Part shown: in pieces, positions 8,795 through 16,604 of the stretch
Numbering within the stretch: position 1 is the first letter of the stretch
Layout of the letters: the number at the start of each line of letters is the position of its first letter
Source of the DNA: an uncultured Rhodospirillales bacterium
Lineage (GTDB): Bacteria > Pseudomonadota > Alphaproteobacteria > CACIAM-22H2
Assembly: GCA_937926175.1 (NCBI GenBank)
Contig: CALANV010000050.1
Span: forward strand, 1 to 64,000
Reading direction: 5' to 3'
Length of the DNA: 64,000 bases
Notes under the pieces: model-generated
The model's database searches: none
Told to the model about the DNA's origin: nothing
The model's input: only the letters and a program-made list of their open reading frames with translations
Made by a program: the position numbers and the translations under genes

Positions 8795-10177
8795 GTGGCG
8801 CTTCAGCTCTACAACTCGCTCACGCGACGCAAAGAGGTTTTCGAGCCGATCGATCCGACGCATGTCCGCATGTATGTATGCGGACCGACGGTCTACGACC
8901 TTGCGCATATCGGCAATGCGCGGCCGGTGGTCGTCTTTGACGTGCTGTATCGGCTGTTGAAGCGCCTTTATCCGAAAGTTACCTACGTCCGCAACATCAC
9001 GGACGTCGACGACAAGATCATCGACGCAGCCCGTCGTACGGGTGAGCCGATCGACCAGATCACCGCGCGGACGACCCGTGCGTTTCATGAAGACATGGCG
9101 GCGCTGGGCGCGTTGCCGCCCGACGTGGAACCGCGCGCGACCCAGCATATCGGGCAGATGATCCGCATGATCGAGACGCTGATCGCGCGGGGACATGCCT
9201 ATGTCGCCGAGGGGCACGTGCTGTTCAGCGTGCCGAGCATGCCGGACTATGGCAAGCTGTCGGGCCGTTCACGTGACGAGCTGATTGCCGGCGCCAGGGT
9301 CGAGGTCGCGCCCTACAAGAAGGACCCGGCAGATTTCGTGCTGTGGAAGCCGAGCACGGTGGATCAGCCGGGGTGGGACAGCCCGTGGGGGCGCGGCCGG
9401 CCGGGCTGGCACATCGAATGTTCGGCGATGTCGGAGACCCACCTCGGCGAGACGTTCGACATTCACGGCGGCGGGCACGACCTGATCTTTCCGCACCACG
9501 AGAACGAGATCGCCCAGAGCGAGTGCGCGCATGGCGGCAAGCCGTTCGTGAAGTACTGGGTGCACAACGGTTATCTCGTCGTGAACGGCGAAAAGATGTC
9601 GAAGAGCCTCGGCAACTTCTTCACCGTGCGCGAACTGCTGGCCAAGGCGCCGGGCGAGGCGATCCGGCTGTTGCTGCTGAAGACGCATTACCGCGGTCCG
9701 CTCGATTTCACCGAGGACGGCCTGCGCCAGGCGAAAGGGGAACTCGACCGGTTCTACACGGCGCTCCGCAACGCGGCGGACGTGATTCCCGAAGGCGGCG
9801 ATCTGCCGACGGGGATCATGGATGCGCTCGAGGACGACCTGAACACGCCGCTGGCGATCGCCTATCTGCACGAGATGGCACGCGACCTGAACGCAGAGCG
9901 CGATCCGAAGCGGCGGGCGCGATTCAAGGCGAATCTGCTGCATGGGGGTCATCTGCTGGGACTGCTCAATGCCGCGCCCGAGCAGTGGTTCCGGTGGCAG
10001 CCTGAAGGCGCCGAGACGATCAGCGAAGACGAGATCGAGCGCCTGATCGCCGCACGCGTCGCCGCGCGCAAGGCCAGGAACTTCAAGGAGGCGGACCGGA
10101 TCCGCGATGACCTCAAGGCACGCGGCATCATCCTGGAGGATACCCCGCAGGGGACGATCTGGAAGCGAGCGTCATAA
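8795..10177 (+). CDS. cysS: Cysteinyl-tRNA synthetase
   Basis: This 460-residue class I synthetase charges tRNA-Cys. It shows YVCGPTVYDLAHIGNAR with the zinc ligand Cys29 and the HIGN motif at 38-41. GWHIECSAMS supplies the second zinc cysteine, followed by HGGGHDLIFPHHENEIAQSE, and GEKMSKSLGNF is the KMSKS loop. The start is GTG at 8795, 37 bases after gltX, so the two are probably cotranscribed. The length matches the family. Confidence 0.97.
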   Translation: MALQLYNSLTRRKEVFEPIDPTHVRMYVCGPTVYDLAHIGNARPVVVFDVLYRLLKRLYPKVTYVRNITDVDDKIIDAARRTGEPIDQITARTTRAFHEDMAALGALPPDVEPRATQHIGQMIRMIETLIARGHAYVAEGHVLFSVPSMPDYGKLSGRSRDELIAGARVEVAPYKKDPADFVLWKPSTVDQPGWDSPWGRGRPGWHIECSAMSETHLGETFDIHGGGHDLIFPHHENEIAQSECAHGGKPFVKYWVHNGYLVVNGEKMSKSLGNFFTVRELLAKAPGEAIRLLLLKTHYRGPLDFTEDGLRQAKGELDRFYTALRNAADVIPEGGDLPTGIMDALEDDLNTPLAIAYLHEMARDLNAERDPKRRARFKANLLHGGHLLGLLNAAPEQWFRWQPEGAETISEDEIERLIAARVAARKARNFKEADRIRDDLKARGIILEDTPQGTIWKRAS

Positions 10178-10456
10178 GACCTTTCCCGCCTCGTGCCTGA
10201 TCTCAGCGGTTACGGGGCCATCGATGCGGCGCCGAACGTCGTGGCCCGTCTCTGCGGCGAAAGCCGAAGGTCGTGAGGCCGGCCGCGTACGGTCAATCCA
10301 CTGGTCCAACCGGTACGCCGGCGCTTCGGGGCGAAGGCGCGGTGCGGCGGGGAATGGTTGAAAGTTTCGGGATCGCGTGCGAAATCTGCCCCTGGTCGCC
10401 GGCCGCCCGGGGCTCGGCGCCGCGCTTCAAGGGCCGAAGGCAAGGCGAAAATCCGT

Positions 10457-12052
10457 ATGTCTGATCGCGTTTACCTTTATGACTCCACACTGCGCGACGG
10501 CGCGCAGACGCAGGGCGTCGATTTCGGCGTATCGGACAAGATCGCGATCGCGACGGCGCTCGACCGGCTCGGCATCGATTACATCGAGGGCGGCTGGCCC
10601 GGTGCGAACCCGACCGACGACGCGTTTTTCGCCTCGGCGCCGAAGCTCGCGCATGCGCGCCTGACGGCCTTCGGAATGACGCGGCGTCCCGGCCGCAGTG
10701 CCGCGAACGATCCGGGGCTTGCCGCCGTGCTCGGCGCGCCGGCATCGGTCGTGTGCCTCGTGGGCAAGACCTGGGATTTCCATGTCGATCTGGCGCTTGG
10801 CGTGTCGCGCAGCGAGAACATCGACATGATCGGCGAGAGCATCGCGCATGCCAGGTCGAAGAAGGCCGAAGTCATCTTCGATGCCGAGCATTTCTTTGAC
10901 GGCTACAAGGCCAACCCAGGCTATGCGCTCGACTGCCTCAAGGCGGCATTTGCGGCGGGGGCGCGGTGGCTGGTGCTGTGCGACACCAATGGTGGCACGC
11001 TGCCGCACGAAATCGAGCGCATCGTCGGCGAGGTCGTCGCCAAGATTCCGGGCGACCATATCGGCATCCACTGCCACAACGATACGGACAACGCGGTCGC
11101 CAATTCGCTGGCCGCGGTGCACGCCGGCGCGCGGCAGGTCCAGGGCACGCTCAACGGCTTGGGCGAGCGTTGCGGCAATGCCAATCTCGTCTCGATCATC
11201 CCCAACCTGATGCTGAAGATGGGTTACTCGACCGGCATCTCGGAAGAGCAGCTCATGCAGCTCACGCACGTATCGCGGCTCCTCGACGAGCATCTCAACC
11301 GCGCACCCGCGCGCAACGCGCCCTATGTCGGCGAGAGCGCGTTCGCACACAAAGGAGGCCTGCACGTCTCGGCCGTGACGAAGGACCCGCGGACCTACGA
11401 GCACATTGCGCCGGAGAAGGTCGGAAACCAGCGCAACATCATCGTCTCGGACCAGGCGGGGCGCGCCAACATCCTGGCCCGCCTCAAGGAGATCGGCCTG
11501 ACCGTCGATCCGGACGACGCGCGTCTGCCGCGCCTGATCGAGACCGTGAAGTCGCTCGAGCACGACGGATTTGCCTTCGACGGCGCCGAGGCGAGCTTCG
11601 AGCTGCTGGCACGGCGCGCACTCGGCGACGTACCGGAGTTCTTCGTCCTCAACTCGTTCCGGGTCCTGACCGAGCGCCGGCTCAACGCCAAGGGGCAGCT
11701 CGTTACCGTATCGGAGGCGACGATCAAGGCGCAGATCGGCGACCAGCACGCGATGACCGTTGCCGAAGGCAACGGCCCGGTCGATGCGCTCGACGGTGCG
11801 CTGCGCAAGGCCCTCACGCCCGTGTTTCCCCAACTCGGCGATATGCGCCTCGTCGACTACAAGGTGCGCATTCTGACGCCGGAGGCGGGTACCAAGGCAG
11901 TGACGCGTGTGATGATCGAAAGCGCCGACGGGCAGGGGCGTCGCTGGTCCACGGTCGGCGTTTCAGCGAACGTGATCGACGCGTCCTACAATGCCCTCCA
12001 CGACGCGATCACGTGGAAGCTGTTCCACGACGGTGCACCCGCGCGGCAATGA
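10457..12052 (+). CDS. cimA: (R)-citramalate synthase
   Basis: It joins acetyl-CoA and pyruvate to (R)-citramalate, giving a threonine-independent route to 2-oxobutyrate and isoleucine. The ATG at 10457 starts MSDRVYLYDSTLRDGAQTQG (532 residues), the HMGL-like/LeuA-type barrel signature. HCHNDTDNAVANS and GTLNGLGERCGNANL follow, and the last 120 residues form the LeuA-type regulatory dimer domain. An upstream in-frame ATG at 10358 lacks family similarity, so the later start is preferred. Bases 10178-10456 before it hold nothing recognised. The stop overlaps the start of trmJ (ATGA), indicating translational coupling. Confidence 0.92.
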   Translation: MSDRVYLYDSTLRDGAQTQGVDFGVSDKIAIATALDRLGIDYIEGGWPGANPTDDAFFASAPKLAHARLTAFGMTRRPGRSAANDPGLAAVLGAPASVVCLVGKTWDFHVDLALGVSRSENIDMIGESIAHARSKKAEVIFDAEHFFDGYKANPGYALDCLKAAFAAGARWLVLCDTNGGTLPHEIERIVGEVVAKIPGDHIGIHCHNDTDNAVANSLAAVHAGARQVQGTLNGLGERCGNANLVSIIPNLMLKMGYSTGISEEQLMQLTHVSRLLDEHLNRAPARNAPYVGESAFAHKGGLHVSAVTKDPRTYEHIAPEKVGNQRNIIVSDQAGRANILARLKEIGLTVDPDDARLPRLIETVKSLEHDGFAFDGAEASFELLARRALGDVPEFFVLNSFRVLTERRLNAKGQLVTVSEATIKAQIGDQHAMTVAEGNGPVDALDGALRKALTPVFPQLGDMRLVDYKVRILTPEAGTKAVTRVMIESADGQGRRWSTVGVSANVIDASYNALHDAITWKLFHDGAPARQ

Positions 12053-12855
12053 ACCTCCTGGCCCCCGCGGTCATTCTGGTCGGCACGCAGCTTGCCGAGA
12101 ACATCGGCATGACGGCTCGCGCAATGCTCAACTGTGGGCTTACCGATCTGCGCCTCGTCCGCCCGCGGCCGGCGTGGCCCAATGACAAGGCCCGCGCCGC
12201 CGCCGCCGGCGCGGACGCGGTCATCGACGGCGCCCGTATATTCGAGTCGACGGCGGACGCAATCGCCGATCTGCACCACGTCTATGCGACCACGGCCCGC
12301 CTGCGGGAGGTCGTCAAGCCGGTGGTGACGGCGCGCGAGGCCGCCATCGAGGTCCATACGCGCGCGGGACGGACCGAACGCTCAGGCTTCATGTTCGGGC
12401 CGGAACGCACGGGCCTCGAGAACGACGACATCGCGCTTGCTCATACTATCGTGCACGTGCCGCTCAATCCCGCGTACGCGTCGCTCAACATCGCGCAGGC
12501 GGTGCTGCTGGTCGCCTATGAATGGTTCCAGGCCGGCAGCCACAGTCCCGCCCGCTTCATGGGTGGCAAAGGCGAGGCGGCGACCGCCGGCGAAATCAAC
12601 CAGTTCCTGGACCGTCTGGAGGCGGAACTCGTCGATGCCGGGTTCCTGCGGAATCCCGAGATGCGGCCGACGATGGTGCGCAATATCCGGGCGATCTTCA
12701 TGCGGGCGGGCCTGATGGCGCACGAGATCCGCACGCTGCACGGGATCGTGACCGCGCTTACCCGTCGGCCCCATGCCGGTTCGGCGCCGCCCCGCGGCTC
12801 GGCCGGGCGGCGGACCCGGCCGAAGATCGAAAATGACGGCGAGAACGGGGGGTAG
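12049..12855 (+). CDS. trmJ: tRNA (cytidine/uridine-32 2'-O)-methyltransferase TrmJ
   Basis: A SPOUT-class RNA ribose methyltransferase, expected to modify position 32 of certain tRNAs. The 268-residue protein begins MNLLAPAVILVGTQLAENIG and contains the SPOUT motif 2 FMFGPERTGL and the knot motif PLNPAYASLNIAQAVLL. A C-terminal helical region (about 180-245) resembles the TrmJ extension, followed by a disordered basic tail. The start overlaps the cimA stop by 4 bases. Specificity for Cm32/Um32 is inferred from the family. Confidence 0.9.
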   Translation: MNLLAPAVILVGTQLAENIGMTARAMLNCGLTDLRLVRPRPAWPNDKARAAAAGADAVIDGARIFESTADAIADLHHVYATTARLREVVKPVVTAREAAIEVHTRAGRTERSGFMFGPERTGLENDDIALAHTIVHVPLNPAYASLNIAQAVLLVAYEWFQAGSHSPARFMGGKGEAATAGEINQFLDRLEAELVDAGFLRNPEMRPTMVRNIRAIFMRAGLMAHEIRTLHGIVTALTRRPHAGSAPPRGSAGRRTRPKIENDGENGG

Positions 12856-12883
12856 GGCAGAGGAGCGCGCCGGTCAAAGGGGT

Positions 12884-12911
12884 TTGACAAGCAGTCGGCC
12901 CTAAGTATAGT
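12884..12911 (+). promoter_or_regulatory. Sigma-70-type promoter of rpsD
   Basis: A perfect TTGACA (12884-12889) is separated by 16 bases from TATAGT (12906-12911). It sits about 90 bases before the rpsD ATG, in the gap after trmJ, leaving a 5' leader of roughly 80 bases. This is the best promoter match in the window. Confidence 0.75.
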
Positions 12912-13000
12912 ACCGCGGCTCTGGCGGGACGGGCCCTGGACGGCATGGCGGGCACGGCCGCCTGTTATTTTTTGCGACAATCGAGATTGGCTCGGACGCG

Positions 13001-13615
13001 ATGACGAAGCGTGCAGAATCGAAGTACAAGATCGACCGGCGACTCGGCGTGAACCTGTGGGGCCGGTCGAAGAGCCCCATCAACAAGCGCGAGTACGGTC
13101 CCGGCCAGCACGGCCAGCGCCGCAAGAAGCCGTCCGAGTACGGTCTCCAGCTGCAGGCCAAGCAGCGCCTGAAGGGCTATTACGGCAACATCACGGAGCG
13201 TCAGTTCCGCCGCATCTATGCGGAAGCCGTCCGCCGCAAGGGCGATACCGGCGAGAACCTGATCGGTCTGCTCGAGCGCCGGCTCGACGCTGTCGTCTAC
13301 CGCCTGAAGTTCGCGGTGACGCCGTTCGCGGCGCGGCAGCTGATCAACCACGGCCATGTCCGGGTGAACGGCAAGAAGGTCAACATTCCCTCCTATCTCG
13401 TCAAAGAAGGGGACGTGATCGAGCTCAAGCCGAAATCGAAGGAAATGGCGTCGGTCCTCGCTGCCATCCAGTCGCCCGAGCGCAGCGTGCCGGATTACCT
13501 GACGCTGAACGAAAGCGAAATGAAGGGCACGTTCGTCCGCACGCCGAAGCTCTCCGACGTGCCGTATCCGGTGCAGATGGAGCCAAACCTCGTCATCGAG
13601 TTCTACTCGCGCTGA
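13001..13615 (+). CDS. rpsD: 30S ribosomal protein S4
   Basis: A primary 16S-rRNA-binding protein of the small subunit. The 204-residue sequence starts MTKRAESKYKIDRRLGVNLW and has KSPINKREYGPGQHGQRRKK, the alphaproteobacterial S4 N-terminal pattern. The S4 RNA-binding domain (LERRLDAVVYRLKFA through NGKKVNIPSYLVKEGD) lies at about 90-150. It is a single-gene unit here, with its own promoter upstream and a clear terminator downstream. Confidence 0.98.
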   Translation: MTKRAESKYKIDRRLGVNLWGRSKSPINKREYGPGQHGQRRKKPSEYGLQLQAKQRLKGYYGNITERQFRRIYAEAVRRKGDTGENLIGLLERRLDAVVYRLKFAVTPFAARQLINHGHVRVNGKKVNIPSYLVKEGDVIELKPKSKEMASVLAAIQSPERSVPDYLTLNESEMKGTFVRTPKLSDVPYPVQMEPNLVIEFYSR

Positions 13616-13635
13616 TACGCGACAGGGTGCAACGG

Positions 13636-13663
13636 AAAAGCCGCCCGTTCGGGCGGCTTTTTT
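13636..13663 (+). terminator. Rho-independent terminator of rpsD
   Basis: AGCCGCCC (13639-13646), loop GTTC, and GGGCGGCT (13651-13658) form an 8-bp GC-rich stem, followed directly by six T residues. It lies 20 bases after the rpsD stop. It also has a run of A residues on the left arm and may act on the minus strand. Confidence 0.93.
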
Positions 13664-13690
13664 GTTGCGGGCGAGAACAATCGGGGGCGT

Positions 13691-13864
13691 TCACGGCGTG
13701 ACGAGAATGTAAACAACGAGCATGCCGATGATGGCCGCCGCGATCGCCGTGTACATGACATAGCGCACGAAACCCTGCGGTGCGCCCTGGCGGGCCTCGT
13801 TGGGCGTCAGCACCTGCGGATTGGGACGCTGGGCGCGATCCTGCTCGTCGTTCCGGTCCGGCAT
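13691..13864 (-). CDS. Small single-pass membrane protein (57 aa)
   Basis: The ATG at 13864 opens MPDRNDEQDRAQRPNPQ, and the protein then has VLTPNEARQGAPQGFVRYV before a hydrophobic C-terminal helix (about 36-55) ending in VTP. The T-x-x-E-A-R-Q-G then VRYV pattern before one membrane helix recurs in small alphaproteobacterial proteins of unknown function. Topology is probably cytoplasmic N-terminus with a C-terminal membrane anchor. It is convergent with rpsD and lies 50 bases downstream of HxlR on the same strand. Confidence 0.75.
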   Translation of the reverse strand: MPDRNDEQDRAQRPNPQVLTPNEARQGAPQGFVRYVMYTAIAAAIIGMLVVYILVTP

Positions 13865-13914
13865 CGCCCGTGGAAACGGTGCGGCGATGCGACGGTTCCG
13901 AACAACGTGACAGG

Positions 13915-14289
13915 CTAGGCGACAGCCTTTGTCTTCGGCTCCGCCGGGCGATCGAGCTTGCTCGCATCTTCAGCGTGCCAGCTTCTTGCGATGGCGTCGA
14001 GACGGTCGAGCACCTCGGTGAGTTCAACGCCGCGCGGCGCCAGGGTATAGGTCACCTGCGGTGGGATCGTGGGCTCGTAATGGCGCCGGATCACTTCGGC
14101 CTGTTCGAGCATTCGCAGTCGCTGTGTGAGGACCTTTGCCGATATGCCTTCGACGCGGCGCTTCAGCTCGCCGAAACGCGTCGGCCCGTTCGTGCGCAGC
14201 ACCCACAGGATGTAAGTCGTCCACGGCCCCATCAGGAGGCGCAGGATCGCGTCCATCGGGCAGCCCATCGGGCTACAGGGCAGGGTCAT
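13915..14289 (-). CDS. HxlR-family transcriptional regulator
   Basis: A 124-residue winged-helix regulator of the HxlR/DUF24 type. LLMGPWTTYILWVLRTNG, RFGELKRRVEGISAKVLTQR and LRMLEQAEVIRR form the recognition helix and wing. Two N-terminal cysteines (Cys5 and Cys10 in MTLPCSPMGCPM) resemble the redox or electrophile sensing cysteines of this family. It is transcribed divergently from a decayed glutathione transferase. The AT-rich region between them contains two operator-like repeats, so it probably regulated that gene and perhaps itself. Confidence 0.88.
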   Translation of the reverse strand: MTLPCSPMGCPMDAILRLLMGPWTTYILWVLRTNGPTRFGELKRRVEGISAKVLTQRLRMLEQAEVIRRHYEPTIPPQVTYTLAPRGVELTEVLDRLDAIARSWHAEDASKLDRPAEPKTKAVA

Positions 14290-14353
14290 CGCGACATTCC
14301 TTTCGCAAGTCGGCGAAACGCAAGACGGCCAAACAGGTGCCGTCCGTTACATT

Positions 14354-14456
14354 AGTTACTAAAAGGTACCTACTTTACAAAGGAAATTCAAGTGCACACA
14401 TTCGTTTGTAAAAGTTACCAAAAGATACTTTGAAGCTTAATGTAACAAATTTCCTT
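14354..14456. promoter_or_regulatory. Operator-like repeats and inverted repeat upstream of HxlR
   Basis: Two near-identical sites, GTTACTAAAAGGTAC (14355-14369) and GTTACCAAAAGATAC (14414-14428), are 59 bases apart, each an imperfect palindrome of the GTAC/GTTAC type used by HxlR-family regulators. A 9-bp inverted repeat AAGGAAATT (14380-14388) / AATTTCCTT (14448-14456) overlaps them. The segment 14340-14470 is strikingly AT-rich for this genome. Assignment to the adjacent regulator is inferred. Confidence 0.6.
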
Positions 14457-14467
14457 AAGGTAACAAC

Positions 14468-14611
14468 ATGTCGCAAACCCAGCTCACGGCGCACGATTCC
14501 ACCCGGGTCGCAGAAGCGGCATCGCAATGGAACGAACTGGGCACCGGTCGCGCCACGCGCGCGGCGCACGTCGTGCGTCGCTCAGGCGGCCCGACGGGTG
14601 ACGGCCCATGA
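14468..14611 (+). CDS. Short open frame upstream of the GST remnant, doubtful
   Basis: An ATG at 14468 directly follows the operator region and gives 47 residues starting MSQTQLTAHDSTRVAEAASQ, with the stop overlapping the next ATG (ATGA). AAGG lies about six bases upstream. It is positioned exactly where an HxlR-controlled first gene would be, but matches no family I recognise. It may be the surviving start of another decayed gene. Confidence 0.35.
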   Translation: MSQTQLTAHDSTRVAEAASQWNELGTGRATRAAHVVRRSGGPTGDGP

Positions 14612-14986
14612 TCGATCTCTGCGCCGCCGCCATGCCGAACGGCCGCATGATCTCGATCGCGCTCAAGGAACTCGGCCTCGACGACCGGGTCCGCAAGGTC
14701 GATCCCGGCAGCGGTGAACAGTTCGCGCCCAAATTCCTGACGGTCAGCCCGAACAACAAGACTCGGGCAATCGTCGGCGCGCAGGAACCCGATGGCGCGC
14801 CACTCGCGCCGTTCGATTCCGACCTATCGCGCCGGCGACTACTCGATCGCCGATATCACGGTGTTTCCGTGGGAGAGCGGCAACCCGCGGGGCGTCGCAC
14901 GTGAGGACTTTCCCAATTTGGTGTACCGGCACGATGCGGTGGCCGCGCGGCCGGCCGTACGGCGCGGCATGCGTGTGCCGGGCTGA
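14608..14986 (+). pseudogene. Glutathione S-transferase (YfcG/YghU-like) pseudogene with internal deletion
   Basis: The first frame (14608 to about 14820) encodes a thioredoxin-like GST N-terminus: IALKELGL, GEQFAPKFLTVSPNNKTRAI and PDGAPLAPFDS. At about 14820 similarity jumps to another frame, TYRAGDYSIADITVFPW through AAVARPAV-like residues to a stop at 14986, which is the GST C-terminal helix. Intact members have roughly 75-100 extra residues between these parts, so an internal deletion with frame change removed the middle. A normal enzyme cannot be made. Confidence 0.82.
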
Positions 14987-15023
14987 GGCGCCGATCGTCA
15001 AACGAAGCAAGAGGGACCCGAAC

Positions 15024-15344
15024 ATGACCGCGTGGATCATGCTGTTGACGGCGGGGCTGCTCGAGATCGCCTGGGCGATCAGTCTCAAGGAGGCGGGCGG
15101 CTGGACCAGGTTCTGGCCGAGCGTTTTCGCTGCCGGCAGCGCAATCCTGAGCTTCGTCATGCTGTCCTATGCGCTCAAGACGCTGCCGGTCGGCACGGCC
15201 TATGCGATCTGGGTCGGCATCGGCGCAGCGGGTGTCGCGTTGATGGGTATCGTCCTGTTCGACGAAAACGCATCGCTGCCACGGCTCCTCTGCATCGGCC
15301 TGATCGTCGCGGGTGTCGTCGGATTGAAACTCAACGAGGCGTAG
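15024..15344 (+). CDS. sugE: SMR-family exporter of the SugE/Gdx type
   Basis: A 106-residue, four-helix small multidrug resistance protein. MTAWIMLLTAGLLEIAWA carries the essential membrane Glu14, and VGTAYAIWVGIGAAGVALMG is the SugE/Gdx signature, pointing to guanidinium export rather than EmrE-type drug export. It works as a dual-topology dimer in the inner membrane. The ATG at 15024 has GAGGG nine bases upstream. No guanidine riboswitch was recognised upstream; that space is filled by the GST remnant. Confidence 0.88.
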   Translation: MTAWIMLLTAGLLEIAWAISLKEAGGWTRFWPSVFAAGSAILSFVMLSYALKTLPVGTAYAIWVGIGAAGVALMGIVLFDENASLPRLLCIGLIVAGVVGLKLNEA

Positions 15345-15360
15345 ACGGTTGAAGACGGTC

Positions 15361-16134
15361 ATGATGCCGACGCTCTTCGTTTCCCATGGTGCGCCGACCC
15401 TGCCGCTCGAAGGAGGGCCGGCCCGCGACTTCTTCAACGAGCTGGGCACCACCTTCGGGAAGCCGGCGGCGATCCTTGCCGTTTCGGCGCATTGGGAGAC
15501 GCACGTGCCGACGGTCGGCACGGCGGAGCGCCCGGCGACGATCCACGATTTCTACGGCTTTCCGCGCGCGCTCTATGAGATGACGTATCCAGCGCCGGGC
15601 GCACCCGAGGTCGCGCGCCGTGCGGCCGCATGTATTCGCGCGGCCGGCCTCGATGTCGAGGAGAACGTGTCGCGCGGGCTCGATCACGGCGCCTGGGTGC
15701 CCTTGATGATGATGTATCCGGCGGCGGACGTGCCGGTGATGCAGCTCTCGATCCAGCCCGCGCTGGGGCCGGCCCATCATGCGGAACTCGGACGGGCGCT
15801 TGCGCCTCTCAGGGACGACGGCGTGCTCATCCTGGCGAGCGGCAGCGCCGTCCATAATCTGTCGACGCTCGTGTGGGGACAGCACGGCGCGCCGCCGGCA
15901 TGGGTCAAGGCCTTCGATGACTGGCTCGAGGCACGTATCGCCGAAGGCGCTCACGACGAACTGATCGCCTATCGCGACCAGGCACCGGCCGCCGCCGCGG
16001 CGCATCCCAGCGACGAGCATCTGCTGCCGCTGTTCGTCGCGATGGGTGCAGCGGGACCGCGGGCGAAGGGCACGCGCCTGCATTCGAGCTTCATGCACGG
16101 CAGCCTCAGCATGGCTGCCTTCAGCTTTTCGTGA
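15361..16134 (+). CDS. ygiD: LigB/DODA-family extradiol ring-cleavage dioxygenase
   Basis: A class III extradiol-type dioxygenase resembling E. coli YgiD and plant 4,5-DOPA dioxygenase. MPTLFVSHGAPTLPLEG supplies the first metal His. VSAHWETHVPTV, YPAPG and GLDHGAWVPLMMMYP give the further His ligands, and LHSSFMHGSLSMAAFSF closes the protein. Iron or zinc is coordinated by the histidines. ATG 15361 gives 257 residues, and a TTG at 15349 is an alternative start. It begins 17 bases after sugE. The physiological substrate is unknown. Confidence 0.88.
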   Translation: MMPTLFVSHGAPTLPLEGGPARDFFNELGTTFGKPAAILAVSAHWETHVPTVGTAERPATIHDFYGFPRALYEMTYPAPGAPEVARRAAACIRAAGLDVEENVSRGLDHGAWVPLMMMYPAADVPVMQLSIQPALGPAHHAELGRALAPLRDDGVLILASGSAVHNLSTLVWGQHGAPPAWVKAFDDWLEARIAEGAHDELIAYRDQAPAAAAAHPSDEHLLPLFVAMGAAGPRAKGTRLHSSFMHGSLSMAAFSFS

Positions 16135-16168
16135 TCCAGACCGATTGAACCCGGAACGTGGAGAGACG

Positions 16169-16462
16169 ATGGCAAGCTTGCGAAACTTCGTCGGAAAGCT
16201 GGCTGCGCGGCTGAAGGACCGGGAACTGGTCGCCGGCTGGCTGCTCGTCTTCGTCATTTTGGCCGTCATCGGTCTTGCATCGTTCGGTGATGCGAAGCCG
16301 GGCGCGCCCGCGGGCGTGGTCGACGTATCGACACCCCGTTTCGAGGTCGACCTTGCGGGACAGAACAACCTTGGTCTTCCGGTGGCGCCGCGGGAGACGC
16401 AGGATTTCGATTGGGACTTGTGGCAATACGAGGAAATGCGCGCACGCTGGAGCGAACCGTAG
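16169..16462 (+). CDS. Small membrane protein of unknown function (97 aa)
   Basis: The ATG at 16169 follows GTGGAGAG at a good distance. The protein has an amphipathic start (MASLRNFVGKLAARLKD), one membrane helix (AGWLLVFVILAVIGLASFG, about 22-40) and an acidic, tryptophan-containing tail ending in RARWSEP. It lies 34 bases after the dioxygenase, which suggests cotranscription. No family recognised. Confidence 0.6.
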   Translation: MASLRNFVGKLAARLKDRELVAGWLLVFVILAVIGLASFGDAKPGAPAGVVDVSTPRFEVDLAGQNNLGLPVAPRETQDFDWDLWQYEEMRARWSEP

Positions 16463-16547
16463 GATGCCGGATGTCACGCGGCTCTGGCGGGCCGTCCGGT
16501 CGGAACGGCGCCGATCCGGCCAAGTTGAACCGACGAGGCCGCCCGTT

Positions 16548-16579
16548 CGGCCGACCAATGAAGCGGCCGACCAATGAAG
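16548..16579. repeat. Perfect 16-bp tandem duplication
   Basis: CGGCCGACCAATGAAG occurs twice head to tail (16548-16563 and 16564-16579) in the gap between the small membrane protein and the intradiol dioxygenase. It is noncoding and probably a replication-slippage product. Confidence 0.9.
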
Positions 16580-16604
16580 CAGGGGGGCTACGAGAGGAAG
16601 GCGC

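Noticed and set aside
10966..12048. Long open frame upstream of and in frame with trmJ
   Set aside because: It is a shadow of cimA in another frame. Arg/Ala-rich composition and no similarity; trmJ itself starts at 12049.
14987..15023. Possible guanidine riboswitch before sugE
   Set aside because: The space is too short and the upstream sequence is the GST remnant; no ykkC-like pattern was seen.
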